From positions 100,621,001 to 100,685,000 of the forward strand of contig CM059587.1 of the NCBI GenBank assembly GCA_030407085.1: a stretch of DNA of 64,000 nt, in the 5' to 3' direction. Both the position numbers and the translations under genes were made by a program. Of the stretch, positions 9,776-21,786 are shown one piece after another (positions within the stretch are counted from its first letter, which is position 1; each line of letters starts with the position of its first letter). The notes below the pieces were generated by a model, which worked only from the letters and a program-made list of their open reading frames with translations, was not told the DNA's origin and did not search any database. This DNA comes from Trichopria drosophilae. Taxonomy: Eukaryota; Arthropoda; Insecta; Hymenoptera; Diapriidae.

Positions 9776-12519
9776 TACTAGTAAAAAAAGAGAGTTATAT
9801 CAGAAGAGAAGATAATTAGTATATGCATTGAAATTCAAACACTGAAATGAGTGTCTAACCATTACGAATTGAACATTTTTACATATTTTAGAACATTCTC
9901 AGTTTCTTAATTACTTTTGGAGTTATTAGAGCAGCTTTCATAAAGCCAGATTGTTAAAAAACATACTAGTGAAGAGTACTTGATTATCGAATAACCACTT
10001 TACAACCTCTAATGCCGAAATAGTTATTTTCGACACTAGGGCGCAAAATGAACTTTTGCGCCCTTGATGCGAAACAATTTGTCGGTGTAGTTAGTTCAAA
10101 ATTAAGGTTAATGCTATAAAATTAAAACTCGAAATAGGGGAAAATTTTCGACGGAGTTGAATGCCATTTTTCTACCAATAAAGTGTGGGAAAAATGAGAT
10201 TTTTCATCTCTGTGTGACGAAACGTACGAAGTTTCTTGCATACAAAATTGAAAAAAGACATTCAAAAACACTGAATTTCTAAAAAGGATTCTGAAGATTT
10301 CTCAAGATCTTACTCCAATCTTTTAAATAAAGTATTTCATGTATTTTTAGTAATATTAATTTCAGCAATGGATATAAGATTTTTATTATTTCCTAAAAAA
10401 ATGTTATTATTTTAAAGAAATGGCTTCTGTGTTGTTTGACGTTCTTATCCTTTTAGTATGTATATTATTAGTATATTTTAAATCATTCGTAATCAAAGTA
10501 TGCAAATTTATCAAAATTACGTGAAAGTGTAAAAATATTTTGTATTTCTGTTGCGTTATATCAGGAATAATCCAAAGTGACTTAATTTATTAGCAATGAT
10601 GATACTCGTTTGCGTTTTATAATCTTGAAATTTATTTCTATGCTATAAGAAAGATCTATTGAAAACCTTCAATAAATTATGAAAAATTACAATAAAAATT
10701 GTCGGGTAGCTCATAATTTTACACCATTTATTGGAAATGTAAGACAGATATTTCTTGTAGTGTATACATGTAAATAGAAAAAGATTCCAGGTTTATGATT
10801 TTCTTGTTTTCGCTACTTTCTTTTTTATTGTGTATACGTCAATTATAAAAATCATTTTCATTAAATTTTCATTAAATTTTGTGGATCACTCGATCACACA
10901 GGTAATGTTTTTTTTAATTGGACGTGTCACATAACCATGAGATTTGTATTATTTACAAATGTTTTTTTAATTTTTATCATCCAAAGATTATATACTTCGT
11001 TCAGCCTCCGCTAGGTGTTACCGCGACTCAACTGCGTTCCTGTTACAGAGATGTATTTGCATTTGGTATATTAGACTACTTGAATCATTTCCTCACGGTG
11101 TGTTTGAAATTTAATTTTAGATGAGAACCAGAAAATCTAGTTGTAAACGTTGATAGGAAGTTACTTTACTTGTTTTAATATATTTTGCAAAGATAATCAA
11201 TTGTAGTAGATGTGGAATTGTAATTACGATTACAAGAAATGTCTACATTTTATCAATAAGTTAGTAGAAATAACGAATGTGTAATTGGATGACAAGATTA
11301 CCGTTGTTATTGACATTTTTTGTTAAGAATGCAATGAAAAGTACGGAATACGCGTATAGTATGTCGCTAATTAAATTACGAATAATTATTTTGAATAGTT
11401 TTTTTAATCATATAAAAAGTAAATAAACTTTTCTGTACAATACTTGCACGCTATTGTTATACGTTTAGATAAGTAATCAATCTCTACTAATTAATCAGTC
11501 CATTTTTCTAGCGGTTTCTAATTAGAAATTAGACTAAAAAGAATTAGACTAAAAAGTTGACGAAATCCTATTTTTATTTTAATATTAATCATTTATTAAT
11601 ATTTTATACTTTTTGTTAGAGAGTGGCGTTTTCTTCGTTGGCGACTGACTATTTATAGTTAGTAATTCTGACGACTAATAGACACGAATGGTCTTAGATG
11701 CATGCTATTTCGTCTTCCCCATCATCCCGCTTCTTTTACACCGTAGTTAGAATTTATCTTTTTTTTTTTTTTAATACAATAATAAATCGTTTTAAGTCTA
11801 CATAAGAATTAATTTGAACGCAAGTGTAGATAAAAGTGTTAATAATTAAAAACCTCAGCAAAATTTTCTTTTTTTAATGCAACTGTTTTCTTTTTTGAAA
11901 TTACGGATGTAATTCTGTAGTAGACTCTACATGTTACCATTTTTTTTTTATTTCGGTTTAATCGTTTGGTTTTACGCAATATAAAGAAATGTAATAAAAT
12001 AGTTTTTTATAGACGAAGTTACTAAGAAAGCGGAATTAAATGCATGAAAATATTTCTTTTTTTTTTGGAGCAGTCTTGCTCCAAAATTTAAACTTGGTAG
12101 TATGGAGATATAATAAGTGAGTACGATTAACAAAGTATGTAATTTAACATTTTTAAAAGTAAGGTAACCACGTCCTTAAGTCTCGTTTTAATTTCCTAAT
12201 TAACCACAAAATTATTAATAATAATTGCTTAAAATAAATTATTCATTAGTTAATTAAGTGAAAATTTATAAATATGATTACAGTTATAACCTTTACTTTG
12301 ATAGATTTGAAAGTGCAAATTTGAAATAGAGATTTTGATTTAAATTCATTGAATATTTACAAATTAATTTTTTTTTCAAAACTCTCGTTTTTAATAATTA
12401 TCAAATTATAAATTGTTTATTTTAGTCATAAAAAATGTAGTACATTAATTAATAAACATTTTTTCAAGTAAAAAGTCACAAAAAAAGTTTTTTACTTTTT
12501 GTTAGTATCTTTCTACTAA
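9776..12519. other. AT-rich DNA, nothing recognised
   Basis: Several short poly-T/poly-A runs (for example at 11761-11772 and 12056-12067) and an open frame of 68 codons at 10918 that starts at a non-ATG codon and resembles no known protein. No tRNA-like arm, TIR pair or splice-bounded exon could be supported. Confidence 0.5.
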
Positions 12520-13400
12520 TTTTAAACTAAATTTTAAACAAAATTAAAAAAAGTATTTAAATCTTATTAATGAATAAATATTTTTGTTCATTTTGATGGT
12601 AAAATTGAGTACTAATTCAATTAGTAACTGACATTCATCTACTAATTTTAAATTATTCATTGTGTATTTTAATACTTCAGTACTGACATTAATTAATTAA
12701 GTTATTACTAATGAATAATTAGTTTTTACTGTTAGTAAAAATAGTTACTAAGTCATTTAATTTTCGTTCTACTAATTTTAATTTAGCATTGGTGTATTTT
12801 AATACTGTCTTACTAAAATTAAGTAGATAAATCTGACTAGTGAGTTAGTAGTTTTTACTCTTCATTAGTAAAAATGGTTACTAACTCCATTACTAGCTTA
12901 CATTTCGTTCAACTAATGTTAAATTAGTCATTGCTAATCTAATACTGCATTATGAATATAATGTGGTTAAATTTTACTAGTGAATTTTTATTTTTTGTTA
13001 GTAAACATGATTACTACTTAAATTAGTAGCGAACCATTCTTGTGCACTAATTTCAAATTATTTATTGTAAATTTGAGTACTGCATTACTGAAGTTAAGTA
13101 GTTGAATTTTACTGGTATTTTTTACTTTTTAGTTGCACAATCGATTACTGATTCAATTAGTAGCTTACTTTTCGTTCTACTAATATTAAATTAGTCATTG
13201 TATATTTTAGTAGTTCAATCTTAAAATTATTCATAGATTAGTAGTTTCTATACTTTCTTAGTTAACATCATTACTAGTTCAATTTTCAGCTGACTTCGTT
13301 CTATTAATCTTATTAAATTAGTCATTATATATTTTAATACCGCATTATTAGAATTTAATAGTCGAATTTGACTATTAAATTAGTTTCATTTCTTGCTTAT
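12520..13400. repeat. Tandem array of about 130-bp monomers related to family A MITEs
   Basis: The anchor TTAAATTAGTCATTGTATAT and its variants recur at about 12655, 12784, 12926, 13060, 13192 and 13320, spacings of 128-142 bp. Each monomer repeats the same order: TTACTAATTCAATTAGTAGC, TTTTCGTTCTACTAAT, ATTTTAATACTGCATTACT, then TAGTAGTTTTTACTTTTTGT. These words match the interior of family A copies such as 3293-3560. At least six degenerate monomers are present. Confidence 0.75.
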
Positions 13401-14099
13401 TGGTTACTAAGTATTCTTGCTAAATAGTAATATCGTACCATGTACAACACGTATTATAGATATTATGATACACATTTTAAGTTTTCCGCTACATATTGCA
13501 AATATTACAATGTATCTAGTAAATCTTAACATGTATTTCTCTCCATGCGTAATAATATCACTTTCGAAGATCTCTCTCAAGGAAGGTCTTAGAATTAATA
13601 TTAAATTCATACCAACTATTTACGAACTTTTAGAATAAATTCTCGGTTGCTTACGAACACTCAAAGTGTTTTCGTTTAAATAAAATCCATTCACTATGAA
13701 AACCAATGTTATTTTAAGACACGATTAGTGCCTAAGGTGCAGTGTCTCCTCCTAACACGTTTTTCGTGTCATACATGCCAAAAACGTCTTGAAATAAGAC
13801 ACTAAATTTTGTAGTATACTTGTGGTGTTTCTATCGTTGCTTACTTTCCAAATTGGTAACTAATACAGACAATAATAACAAGGACGTATTTACGAGTGAT
13901 TGTTCCTACTTAGTAAGCAACGAAGTAATTTTTTAATAGCAGCATCATGAATTGGAAAGATCATGCCATCCTGAAATCGATTCCGGCAAAATCCGATATC
14001 AGTCTCGTCGTCATTTAATTTATTAAACGATCATTACGTCGTTTTCCTCCTGTTTCAGAAATTAATCAAACGTTTCTTCGTCTACCTCCCGCCTCGTCC
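13401..14099. other. AT-rich spacer with a weak inverted repeat
   Basis: Contains an imperfect inverted pair, ATCGTTGCTTACTTT (13832) and TTAGTAAGCAACGA (13909), which may be a MITE remnant. Antiparallel open frames at about 13407-13638 overlap each other and look like chance. Confidence 0.4.
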
Positions 14100-14830
14100 A
14101 TTCTCCGTCACTCTTCATTTTTCTTACATTTGCAACATCGCATTCTTCGTCCCTTTCTGCCCTCTCGCATCCTCTGTCCTTCTCTTTTTTCTTAACCTTC
14201 TCTCTTTCATTTTTGTCCCTTACTTTCACTTTTTTTCGCGTCTCTCTCTTCGTCGCCCATAAGTTGTCTCTTCTTCGTCGATCTTCTTCCTTCTTCGGTC
14301 ATACCTTTTTTTTTTGCTCCCTGCTGTCCTCTACGTCACTTTCTCTCCTTCTTCTTGTCTTCTTCGTCTTTTTTAGCTCCATCTCTCTCTGTCTTCTCTA
14401 TTCGTTTCACGCACACGCACGCACTTTCGCTGTCGCACGCATCGCTCTGTCTCTGTCTAGACTCGGACTCTTCCTGGCACGCACACGTAGAGGAGGCCGT
14501 CGACAGCATCAGGTTCGCCCGCTGTGTCGGTGTCCCCCCACATTGGTTTGCCCCTCCCTGCCTCCTCCCACGCCTGGGGGCAGGGGACCATCGCAGAGCA
14601 GCCATTCCTTGAGCGAACCTCGAGCAGCGCGGACCTCCGTAATAGTCGCGCATACACACTCGCACGCACGTACACGCATCTCTATACGTACAAACATTTC
14701 TACACGCTTGCGTCCAAGTGTCGGTTCTGCCTGACGGACGTAAAAACATCAAAATAGAAAAAAAAAACCACGCCTCAGCTGCGCTTAGTCAGTCAGTCAG
14801 TCTGTCCGCTCAGTCGATGCACTCGCATCA
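14100..14830 (+). promoter_or_regulatory. Putative promoter region of the gene starting near 14.8 kb
   Basis: About 320 bp (14100-14420) are strongly pyrimidine-rich on the + strand with repeated CTCTCT words, the complement of GAGA-factor sites that often lie upstream of paused insect promoters. This grades into a GC-rich, CpG-containing block (14420-14760). At 14789-14802 the initiator consensus TCAGTC occurs three times in register (TCAGTCAGTCAGTC), with a further TCAGTC at 14810. No TATA box or convincing downstream promoter element is seen. The start site is inferred, not proven. Confidence 0.5.
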
Positions 14831-15467
14831 GCCGGAGCACGCGTTTGGTTGTGTTGTGTTGTTACGTACCGTGCGGTCCCGAACCGTTCCGAAACTAGCC
14901 GAGCCCTTATCGTCACGCCGATAACGACGGACACGTCGCTCGCGCCGCGTGTGCTCCAACCAGTTGGTTTGTGTTTGTGTGTCAGTGTCAAACATCCCCG
15001 AAGTCATCCAGTTCGAAATAAACTGGGAAATCCCCCCCTGTCGGCTAATAACTAGTAGCTAGCTAAGCGATTGCAGCTAGTTGGACGTTGCTCCGTTCCA
15101 CTCAGAACGCGCAACCTTCGGCGCGAAACCTCGTTATCCCTGACGACGCGCGATCCGGTTCCGATTCGAGTCCGCGGCAGTGTCAAGTTTACACCACGAG
15201 TCACACGACAGTTCCGATCGAGGAATTAGTGATTTTTTTTTTTAATTGGTGATTCCAGTCAACATCGTTGCAGCCCGATCCGCGAATATTCGTTTTTATC
15301 GATCGATAAGGATCGACGCGATCGTGCGACGTAGTGTACCGGAGGAAAAACGACGCGGGAGACACGCACGTGACGCGAGAGTGCCAGAGGTGTATAGTTG
15401 ATCACCGCTCAGGAGGGGACCGATCGAGGAAAAACAGAAAAAGTACTCATTTTAAACACAGGGCACC
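14790..15467 (+). other. Putative 5' untranslated leader with upstream ORFs
   Basis: A GC-rich stretch with many CpGs runs without a break from the initiator-like motifs to the ATG at 15468, in sharp contrast to the AT-rich DNA on either side. It has upstream ATGs; one opens a 35-codon frame at 14817-14924 (starts MHSHQPEHAF). A stop codon (15453-15455) is in frame with the main ATG, 15 bases upstream of it. An alternative is that part of the leader is itself spliced. Confidence 0.5.
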
Positions 15468-15549
15468 ATGTTTCGTGCGTACGGTACTGCACCGCCGGAA
15501 GCACCCACCGAGTTTTGCACCTGGAACACATCCTTCTATAATACGAAAG
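15468..15549 (+). CDS. First coding exon of an unrecognised protein (5' partial gene)
   Basis: The ATG lies in good context (GGCACCATGT), follows an in-frame TAA, and sits at the end of a GC-rich leader. The exon encodes 27 residues plus one base, beginning MFRAYGTAPPEAPTEF, and contains Cys, Trp and two aromatic-rich pairs. It ends at AAAG|GTAAAG, a strong donor leaving phase 1. Without splicing the frame would stop after about 51 codons, and its last part reads through obviously intronic sequence, so splicing is the better model. No signal peptide, transmembrane segment or known domain is visible in so short a piece. The long CpG-rich leader and long AT-rich downstream DNA resemble developmental or regulatory insect genes, which is inference only. 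I do not recognise the family and give no symbol. Confidence 0.6.
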
Positions 15550-15719
15550 GTAAAGGATTTTTCTTGATACACCAGGGCCGAAACACCGGCCTTTGGGCCC
15601 CACCCCGTCACAAAATTTTGTAATTTGAATTTCCGAGGGGGTTTCCGTTGCTTTCCACCTTGTTTGGATGTTTATCAAAAGAAATGTCGACGAGGAAATT
15701 AATTTTCAATAATTTTGAA
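15550..15719 (+). other. Start of a putative long intron
   Basis: Begins at the donor GTAAAG. Base composition falls back to the AT-rich background within about 150 bp. If the exon model is right, this intron runs at least to 20.6 kb, and possibly past the right edge of the window. Confidence 0.5.
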
Positions 15720-17110
15720 ATGTTTTTGATGAAATTTGACGGTGTTTATTGAAGAAGTTTCATTAAAGTCTTCAAAAATATTTATTTTTAGTATTACAGT
15801 TATATTAATGGTAATTTGTGTGTATTTAATGAGGGTTTAAATTGTAAAGTTCTATGTACACGAAATGTTATGAAGTTTACTTTTATGAAACTTTTACTCC
15901 AAAACATGGAATTTAACGAAATTTCTTTAATTTGAATGACAATATAGAGATTTAATTTAGTAAATGTTTTAGAAATAAATTTCATCAATCATTTTCAAGA
16001 GTTCATAAATGTACATTAAATTTCATCAAATATAACAGACTGAACATTCTTCATAAATATTCAATTAATTTAATAAAATGTTAATTAAATTCGATTTAGA
16101 TTGTAAAGTTCTGGTTTGTACACGAAATGTTATGAAGTTTATTTTATGAAACTTTGACTCCAAAACATTCATTGAATTTAACAAAATTTCATTAATTTGA
16201 ATGAAAATATAAGGATTTAATTTAATAAATGTTTTAGAAATGAATTTCATGACATTTTTAGTAGAGAACGTAATGAAGAGTTCATTAGTGTACATTAAAT
16301 TTCATCAAATGTAACAGCCTGAACATTCTTCATAAATATTCAATTACTTTAATGAAATTTTCATTAAATTCGATGAAATTTCATCAAGTTCGTCATGAAA
16401 ACTCATTAAAAGTAATTGGAAATAAAGGTAATTTAAGGTACCGAAAGACAATTTCATAAGTGTAAATGAAATGAATAAAATTTTATAGTAAGTAAATTTC
16501 ATGATTAGTAAAATTCCTCGAATAGTCAAAGTCCTCGAAAATGTTCATTAACAAAAGTCAATGTTTATAAAAAACGGGGTTCATAAACAAATGATGAATA
16601 TTACATGAAATATAATATAAGAACATCAACGTTTAATTGATTAAAGCGATATTTCATAAAAATATTCAGAAAGTTTTTATTAATAATAAGTAATTACTTG
16701 ACAAGTACGATGAAAGTAAATACCACAATTTTCATTAATAATATTTAAAATAAACATACCGAGCGTAAATTACCAAAGTTTCATGAAATCAAAGTTCTCG
16801 AAAATGTTCATTAACAAGATTCAATGTCCATGAAAACGATTTCATAAACAAATGATAAATATTTCATGAAATATAATATAAGAACATGAACATTCGATTG
16901 ATTACAGTGAAATTTCATAAAAATGTTCATTAAGTTTTCATTAATAATATTTAAAATAAAGGTACTAAGTGTAAATTACCAAAGTTTCATAAGATTTTAT
17001 GATTTGAAAAATAAAGCTTAAACATTGTCAATCTTTATTAATGAAACATTTTTTAAATATTTAATGAAAGTAAACAAAGAATTTAATGAAACACCAATAA
17101 CTGTAATAAA
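15720..17110. repeat. Tandem array of about 260-bp units rich in TTCATTAA words
   Basis: ATTGTAAAGTTCT followed by TGTACACGAAATGTTATGAA occurs at 15841 and again at 16100 (259 bp apart), with long colinear similarity on both sides. A second pair, TCGAAAATGTTCATTAACAA, is at 16535 and 16798 (263 bp apart). Both pairs share ATTAAATTTCATCAAAT and TTCATTAA-type motifs, so the whole 1.4 kb appears to be a degenerate tandem array of at least four or five units. No coding frame spans the units. Confidence 0.7.
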
Positions 17111-20100
17111 AATACTGCAAAATTACATGAATATTTTTTTTATCTTATTTTTTTAATAACAAAATGTTTATTTACTTTGTAGAAAATTTGTAGTAAATTT
17201 GTAAATTAGGAAAAATAAACCATATTTGAAAACAGCCATTTTCATAACGTTGCGGAAATCGTATTTGTTGACGTTTAATTTGATTCAGTTTAAGTTGACC
17301 ACGTGTTCGATATTTAGTTAAGTTTCATTAATTACTGTAAAAAATGTATTGTAGTGAATGAACTTTAAAAAGATGATTAAAAATAATTTCATGTATTTCA
17401 TTAAAAATCTTTATTTCAAATGACGAAAATTAAGATTAAGTAAATATAAATACAAAATAATTGTCTTGTACTTTAATAACATTTAATTATGTTTATTTAT
17501 TTAAATAAATGTTAAGAAAAATGTTAATCAGGTATAATAAAATATATTTCCTTGTATTCTTATTATATTCAATAACATTTTTTAATGTAATTTATAGAAA
17601 GCTAATATTTAATTATTAAAATAATTTGAATGATTAAAAATATTCTTTAACTTAATAATCACTAGTAAATACTAAAATCAATATTTAATAAATTTTGTTT
17701 TGTTTAAAACTATTCTAAATTTGCTATTAATTCTGAAAAAGGATAATAAATGTCTTACTTAAGGATTGAGACGATTAAATAAATTAATCCATGGATTAAA
17801 ATAGCAAACAAAACAGAAAACTAATCATTTGAATGCCTTGAATTAATTTTGTTACTAACATCAAATAGTAATCGGGGTTTACTATGTCAAATTTATGGAA
17901 TATCGTCAAAATATTTAGGTCAATACAAAATAGATATGCGCCGTAATATGTCACTTTTAATCATCTAAAAAAATTCATATTGCATTTATTAAGTAAATTA
18001 GGATACGAGGTTAAACGAATAAAGGGGTTACGTCGACGATGATGGATTATCGTAGGGTTAAAATAACAATCTTAATGGAAATAGTCTTCAGGTCTAAGAA
18101 TAAAACTTTTTAATCGATATCTCAAAAAATTAATGCTAAATTAGTCAAAACTAAATAAAATAAATTTATGTAATTAATGTATTTTTTTATATCTTTTTGT
18201 TTTTATCATTTTAATTCATTGTAAAACAAAAATTATATTCGTAAATCGATGGGTAAAGAAGTAATCATTTTAAGATACAAATATTAATAAATTAATGTTT
18301 GTTTATTTTTATATTTATATGCCGGGTTTCTTTATGCAAGCCTAAAAAATCTTCTAATATCAAAAAGCTACTAATGTCGTTTAATGATGAGAAAAGTAGA
18401 TATATTTCATGTTATTGATTGGTTGTTGTCGATTCCATTTAATCTTACGTGGACTTACTTTATTCGGTGTAATCGATTTCATATTTTTATTTTGGTAATA
18501 AAACTTACACATTAATGTTTTCTTATTCAAACTTAATTTTAATGACTTTATTTCTGTTATTTTTAAAATTCATTCTGAAAATCATTTTGTTTAATTAACC
18601 TTCGATTAAATTATTTTAGACTTACATTTCACTCATAGTTTATATTAATACGATTTATTATTACTATTACATTCTTGTCTTACATTCCGAGTACGACACA
18701 ACAATATTTTGTTTTAAGTTATTTGATAGTATTTAATATTTATTTCATATGCATAATTTCGTAGTAGAAAAATATATGAATATCAATAAACAAGTCACAT
18801 GATAGATGACAACTTTTATTTATTACAAATCATAAAGAACAAATCTATTATTTCTATAAATGTTTTAATGCAATAATAAAATCGATAAATTATATTTTAC
18901 GAGGTATTAAGATAATTTATTACTTATTCAGCGCTGGTTTGATTGACGTTTAGCGTTTTTTTTATTGCATTTTTAAAAATTCGTTAGTTATTATTTTTTA
19001 ATACGTTCCCTAACTCTTTTATTCAATGGATTTACTAATTTCAAAATAGTTCCAAGATGTCCAAAAGGTCATAAAGGCACTAAAAGGAATGCCTGAAATT
19101 TTGGGACCGTTTATGGCCGATAAAACGTGTAATTTATTCTGCCTTCAAAACTGTACAATTTGGATTTGGGCAAAATTTTGCTGACCGTTTGAAAGGTGTA
19201 TTGTTCGAGTGAACGGTAATCTTTATTTTCCGAAATTATGAGCATTTCGAAACGATTATTTGTTGAAACAAAATTTACAAATTGTTTCAAGATGTGTCGT
19301 TGCAATATGCGTAATTACCTCTCCTATCATTATCGTAAACTTCCTTGAAATCAATATATTACGTCACGTCATGAACGATCGTCTTTCTTCAAAAATTTAT
19401 GAAGAAATTCATTGGGTTTTTTTAAATATTAAACTTTTAATAAAAAAAAGTCAACATTGTCGAAATCATAATTAAAAATTCATTGCATAAAGTAATTTTT
19501 TAATTTTGAAACGAAACATGATTTTTTTGTTTAAATTTTTTTATTTCTTTACCATTCCAATAGGAATTTCTATGATCGGAGCAATGACGACACAATGATT
19601 CGTGCTCCTCTCTCGATGTCGATTACGGTGCCCCGAACACGTGACTCTGATTTGTTGATGAAGTGGGAGGAAGTGGGGGGAAGAGGAATCCAACTGTTAC
19701 AAAATAATTGACAGTGTTGTTTGCGAGAAATTGCGAAATTGCTTTGCGAGTAGCTGCGTTTTCTCAGAAACTGCCTGCGTAGCTTTCGAAAAATTCCAAT
19801 TTTTCATGCCGTTTTCCCATTTTCCAATTGTTGCGAAAATTTTTAACTGCACTATGTAACAACATATCTGTTTTTGCAATCGTAATCGACACTTTTGAGT
19901 CGATGTGTTGATCTTTGATTCGATATTAGAGAAAATATTCGGCATAGGAATAAAAAATTTGTTTTTTATTCAAGAAATTTGTCTGGTTTTTAAGATAAAC
20001 CCTTTTACTAATTATTGCAAATTTAAATATAGTTACTGAATTAGTTTTCTAAACGCAAGTCTAATTGATAATATTTTTATTTTATTTTATACAAAAAGGT

Positions 20101-20370
20101 CAAAGAGTTTTTCGAAAATTCCTAATCAGCTGATTCTCGGGTTATTTACCAACAATAGCGTAAGAATTTGTTGTGGTTTCAATCCTCTATGAAAATTTTT
20201 GTCTTTCTTTCACAATAGAAAATATTTTTCGTTTCGGTAATCGTATACAAAATATATATATTTATCGTGTATAAGAAATCAACATCAGGTTTGTAAATAT
20301 TAACAGTTTCATTGTCGAATTTAAGCTTTTAAGTTGCTCTATTTTGTTTTGCTGTCATAAATAAAGAAAA
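17111..20370. other. AT-rich DNA with one small mixed-composition island
   Basis: Nothing coding or repetitive was recognised. 19570-19690 is GC-richer and contains an E-box (AACACGTGACTC) and GTGGGAGGAAGTGGGGGG. It is a possible regulatory element only. Confidence 0.45.
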
Positions 20371-20649
20371 ACTCGTTTTGTCGTTATCGCCTTTAGAGAT
20401 TCATTGTAATGTAATTACTTGGCCCCTACTGCTGCAGAAAGTCATTGGGAAGAAGGGGCCAACCCGTGAACATCTGGAATGGAGTCAGCTGTTGACCCCA
20501 CAAGAAAATGGCATTGAAGGGGCCAATAAAAATCAATTTTCAGTATTTAAAGGTTCCAGCGCACCAAATTTCCTGGAAATTCGGTTATTTTTTCTGGAAT
20601 TGTAAATTTCGTCTCCGAAAGATCCTTTTGATCTCGACTACTACAATAG
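20371..20649. other. Mixed-composition region with a chance-level or exon-like open frame
   Basis: From 20433 to about 20550 an open frame has a protein-like composition (QKVIGKKGPTREHLEW). It follows CTGCTGCAG, which could serve as an acceptor, but this would be phase 0 and out of frame with the 15549 donor, and no good donor ends it. GGCCCCT at 20422 and AGGGGCC at 20455 and 20518 suggest a palindromic repeat instead. I do not call a gene. Confidence 0.3.
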
Positions 20650-20707
20650 GCGAGTCAAGACTTGATCCTTCCGCATTTCTTCCGGATTACCCTGGCCTTG
20701 CCGGCAG
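20650..20707 (+). CDS. Candidate internal coding exon (58 nt), unrecognised
   Basis: Between an acceptor-like ACTACTACAATAG and the donor GGCAG|GTATCA lies 58 nt of balanced composition. Joined in phase 1 to the exon ending at 15549, it reads GESRLDPSAFLPDYPGLAG, an unusually protein-like sequence (Pro, Asp, Leu and Gly, no AT-driven bias). It would leave phase 2. The upstream pyrimidine tract (CCTTTTGATCTCGACTACTAC) is only moderate. No family is recognised. Alternatives are chance, or part of the GC-rich island that continues to 21.2 kb. Confidence 0.3.
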
Positions 20708-21210
20708 GTATCACTCGTGAGGCCCGCGGGCCGAAATTCGAAACCGACCGCGATTTCTTTCCTTCTCTAATTGATGATCCCAGGAAGTCTTTTAAAGTTT
20801 AAAGGGCCCCAACGACGCAGGTGAGACGACGTTGCACCTGTTTTTTCGATTCTTGTACGGTAGTGTGCACGGTCAGGCCGTGCGTGACGACGGAGAAAAG
20901 AAAAAAAAAAGCGATACTTAGATCGGAGACGCTGAAAACGGATCGTGAAGGGAAAAAAAGAACGGAGAAAGGGAATAGGGGGAAAAAACGGGCGCAAGAA
21001 GGACCGAGAGAGGGACAACAGCCGGTCCCTTGACCCGGCCTCCCTGACCTGCGCAATTTTTGCTCGACTTCGCGTTGTTACGTACCTGCTACCCTCCCCT
21101 GCAATACGGAATTCGGCACCCCCTCCACCCCATGTGCATTACCCCTCCGAGCGACAACACCCCTCCTTTCAAAATTACTCATATTTTCTCAGCTTGCAAC
21201 GACCATAGGC
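20708..21210. promoter_or_regulatory. GC-rich, purine-tract island; possible alternative promoter or enhancer
   Basis: A CpG-rich start (GGCCCGCGGGCC palindrome at 20722-20733) is followed by a GA-rich tract (20895-21015) with GAGAGAGG-type words and then by a C-rich end. Open frames on both strands here are low-complexity translations of the purine/pyrimidine bias. It resembles the composition around 14.1-15.5 kb, which suggests a second promoter-like island, but no initiator or exon can be pinned down. Confidence 0.35.
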
Positions 21211-21413
21211 GCTGAAAACATTTTTTTTTTACGAGAAGGTAATTTAAGGGGTATGACATTTTCTAATTTTTTTGTTGTCAGAAAAATTAGGAAATTGGTT
21301 TGCGAAAAAAATGTTTTTTTAACAAAATATTTTTTAACAAATTTTTGGTAAAATATCAACATTTTATAGGTTTTAATTTTTTGACCGATTTATAAATTAA
21401 TATATTCTTAAAT

Positions 21414-21635
21414 AGTTATGGTTCTTTTCGGTCATATATATAATAGAAATTAAAAATGGTTGAGTTTAACAAAAATTTAAAAATCACAGGAATAGGGTTA
21501 ATAATTTGGAGGGTTTTTTTTGTAATTATTAATCCTTGTTTGTTTTTTTCCCTCTTCGTGTAATTTAAAAATTGTTATTAAACTCAACCATTTTTAATTT
21601 CTATTATATATGTGACCGAAAAAAAAACCATAACT
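21414..21635. repeat. Long hairpin, about 55-bp arms
   Basis: The left arm (AGTTATGGTTCTTTTCGGTC, continuing through TAGAAATTAAAAATGGTTGA to about 21473) is matched by the right arm reading in reverse complement AGTTATGGTTTTTTTTTCGG and then the same TAGAAATTAAAAATGGTTGA. About 100 bp of less well paired sequence lies between. Probably a MITE of a family not otherwise seen here. Confidence 0.7.
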
Positions 21636-21786
21636 AAAAATTACTTTTTTTTTTGCTCAAAAATAATGAATACTATTATTAATTATTATCGTTAGGCTTT
21701 GATATACAAATAAATGTAAAAAAAATTAATATTCATGAATTTAAAAAGTCACTTTTCCAGATTTTTACATTTTTTGGCAATTAAAA

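Noticed and set aside
14213..14734. 173-codon + strand frame, Ser/Leu/Phe/Arg-rich
   Set aside because: It is the translation of a pyrimidine-rich upstream tract, starts at a non-ATG codon and overlaps several equally long frames on both strands. It better fits promoter composition than protein.
20371..20605. Protein-like frame around QKVIGKKGPTREHLEW
   Set aside because: Its possible acceptor is in the wrong phase for the 15549 donor, no good donor follows, and GGCCCCT/AGGGGCC pairs suggest a repeat.
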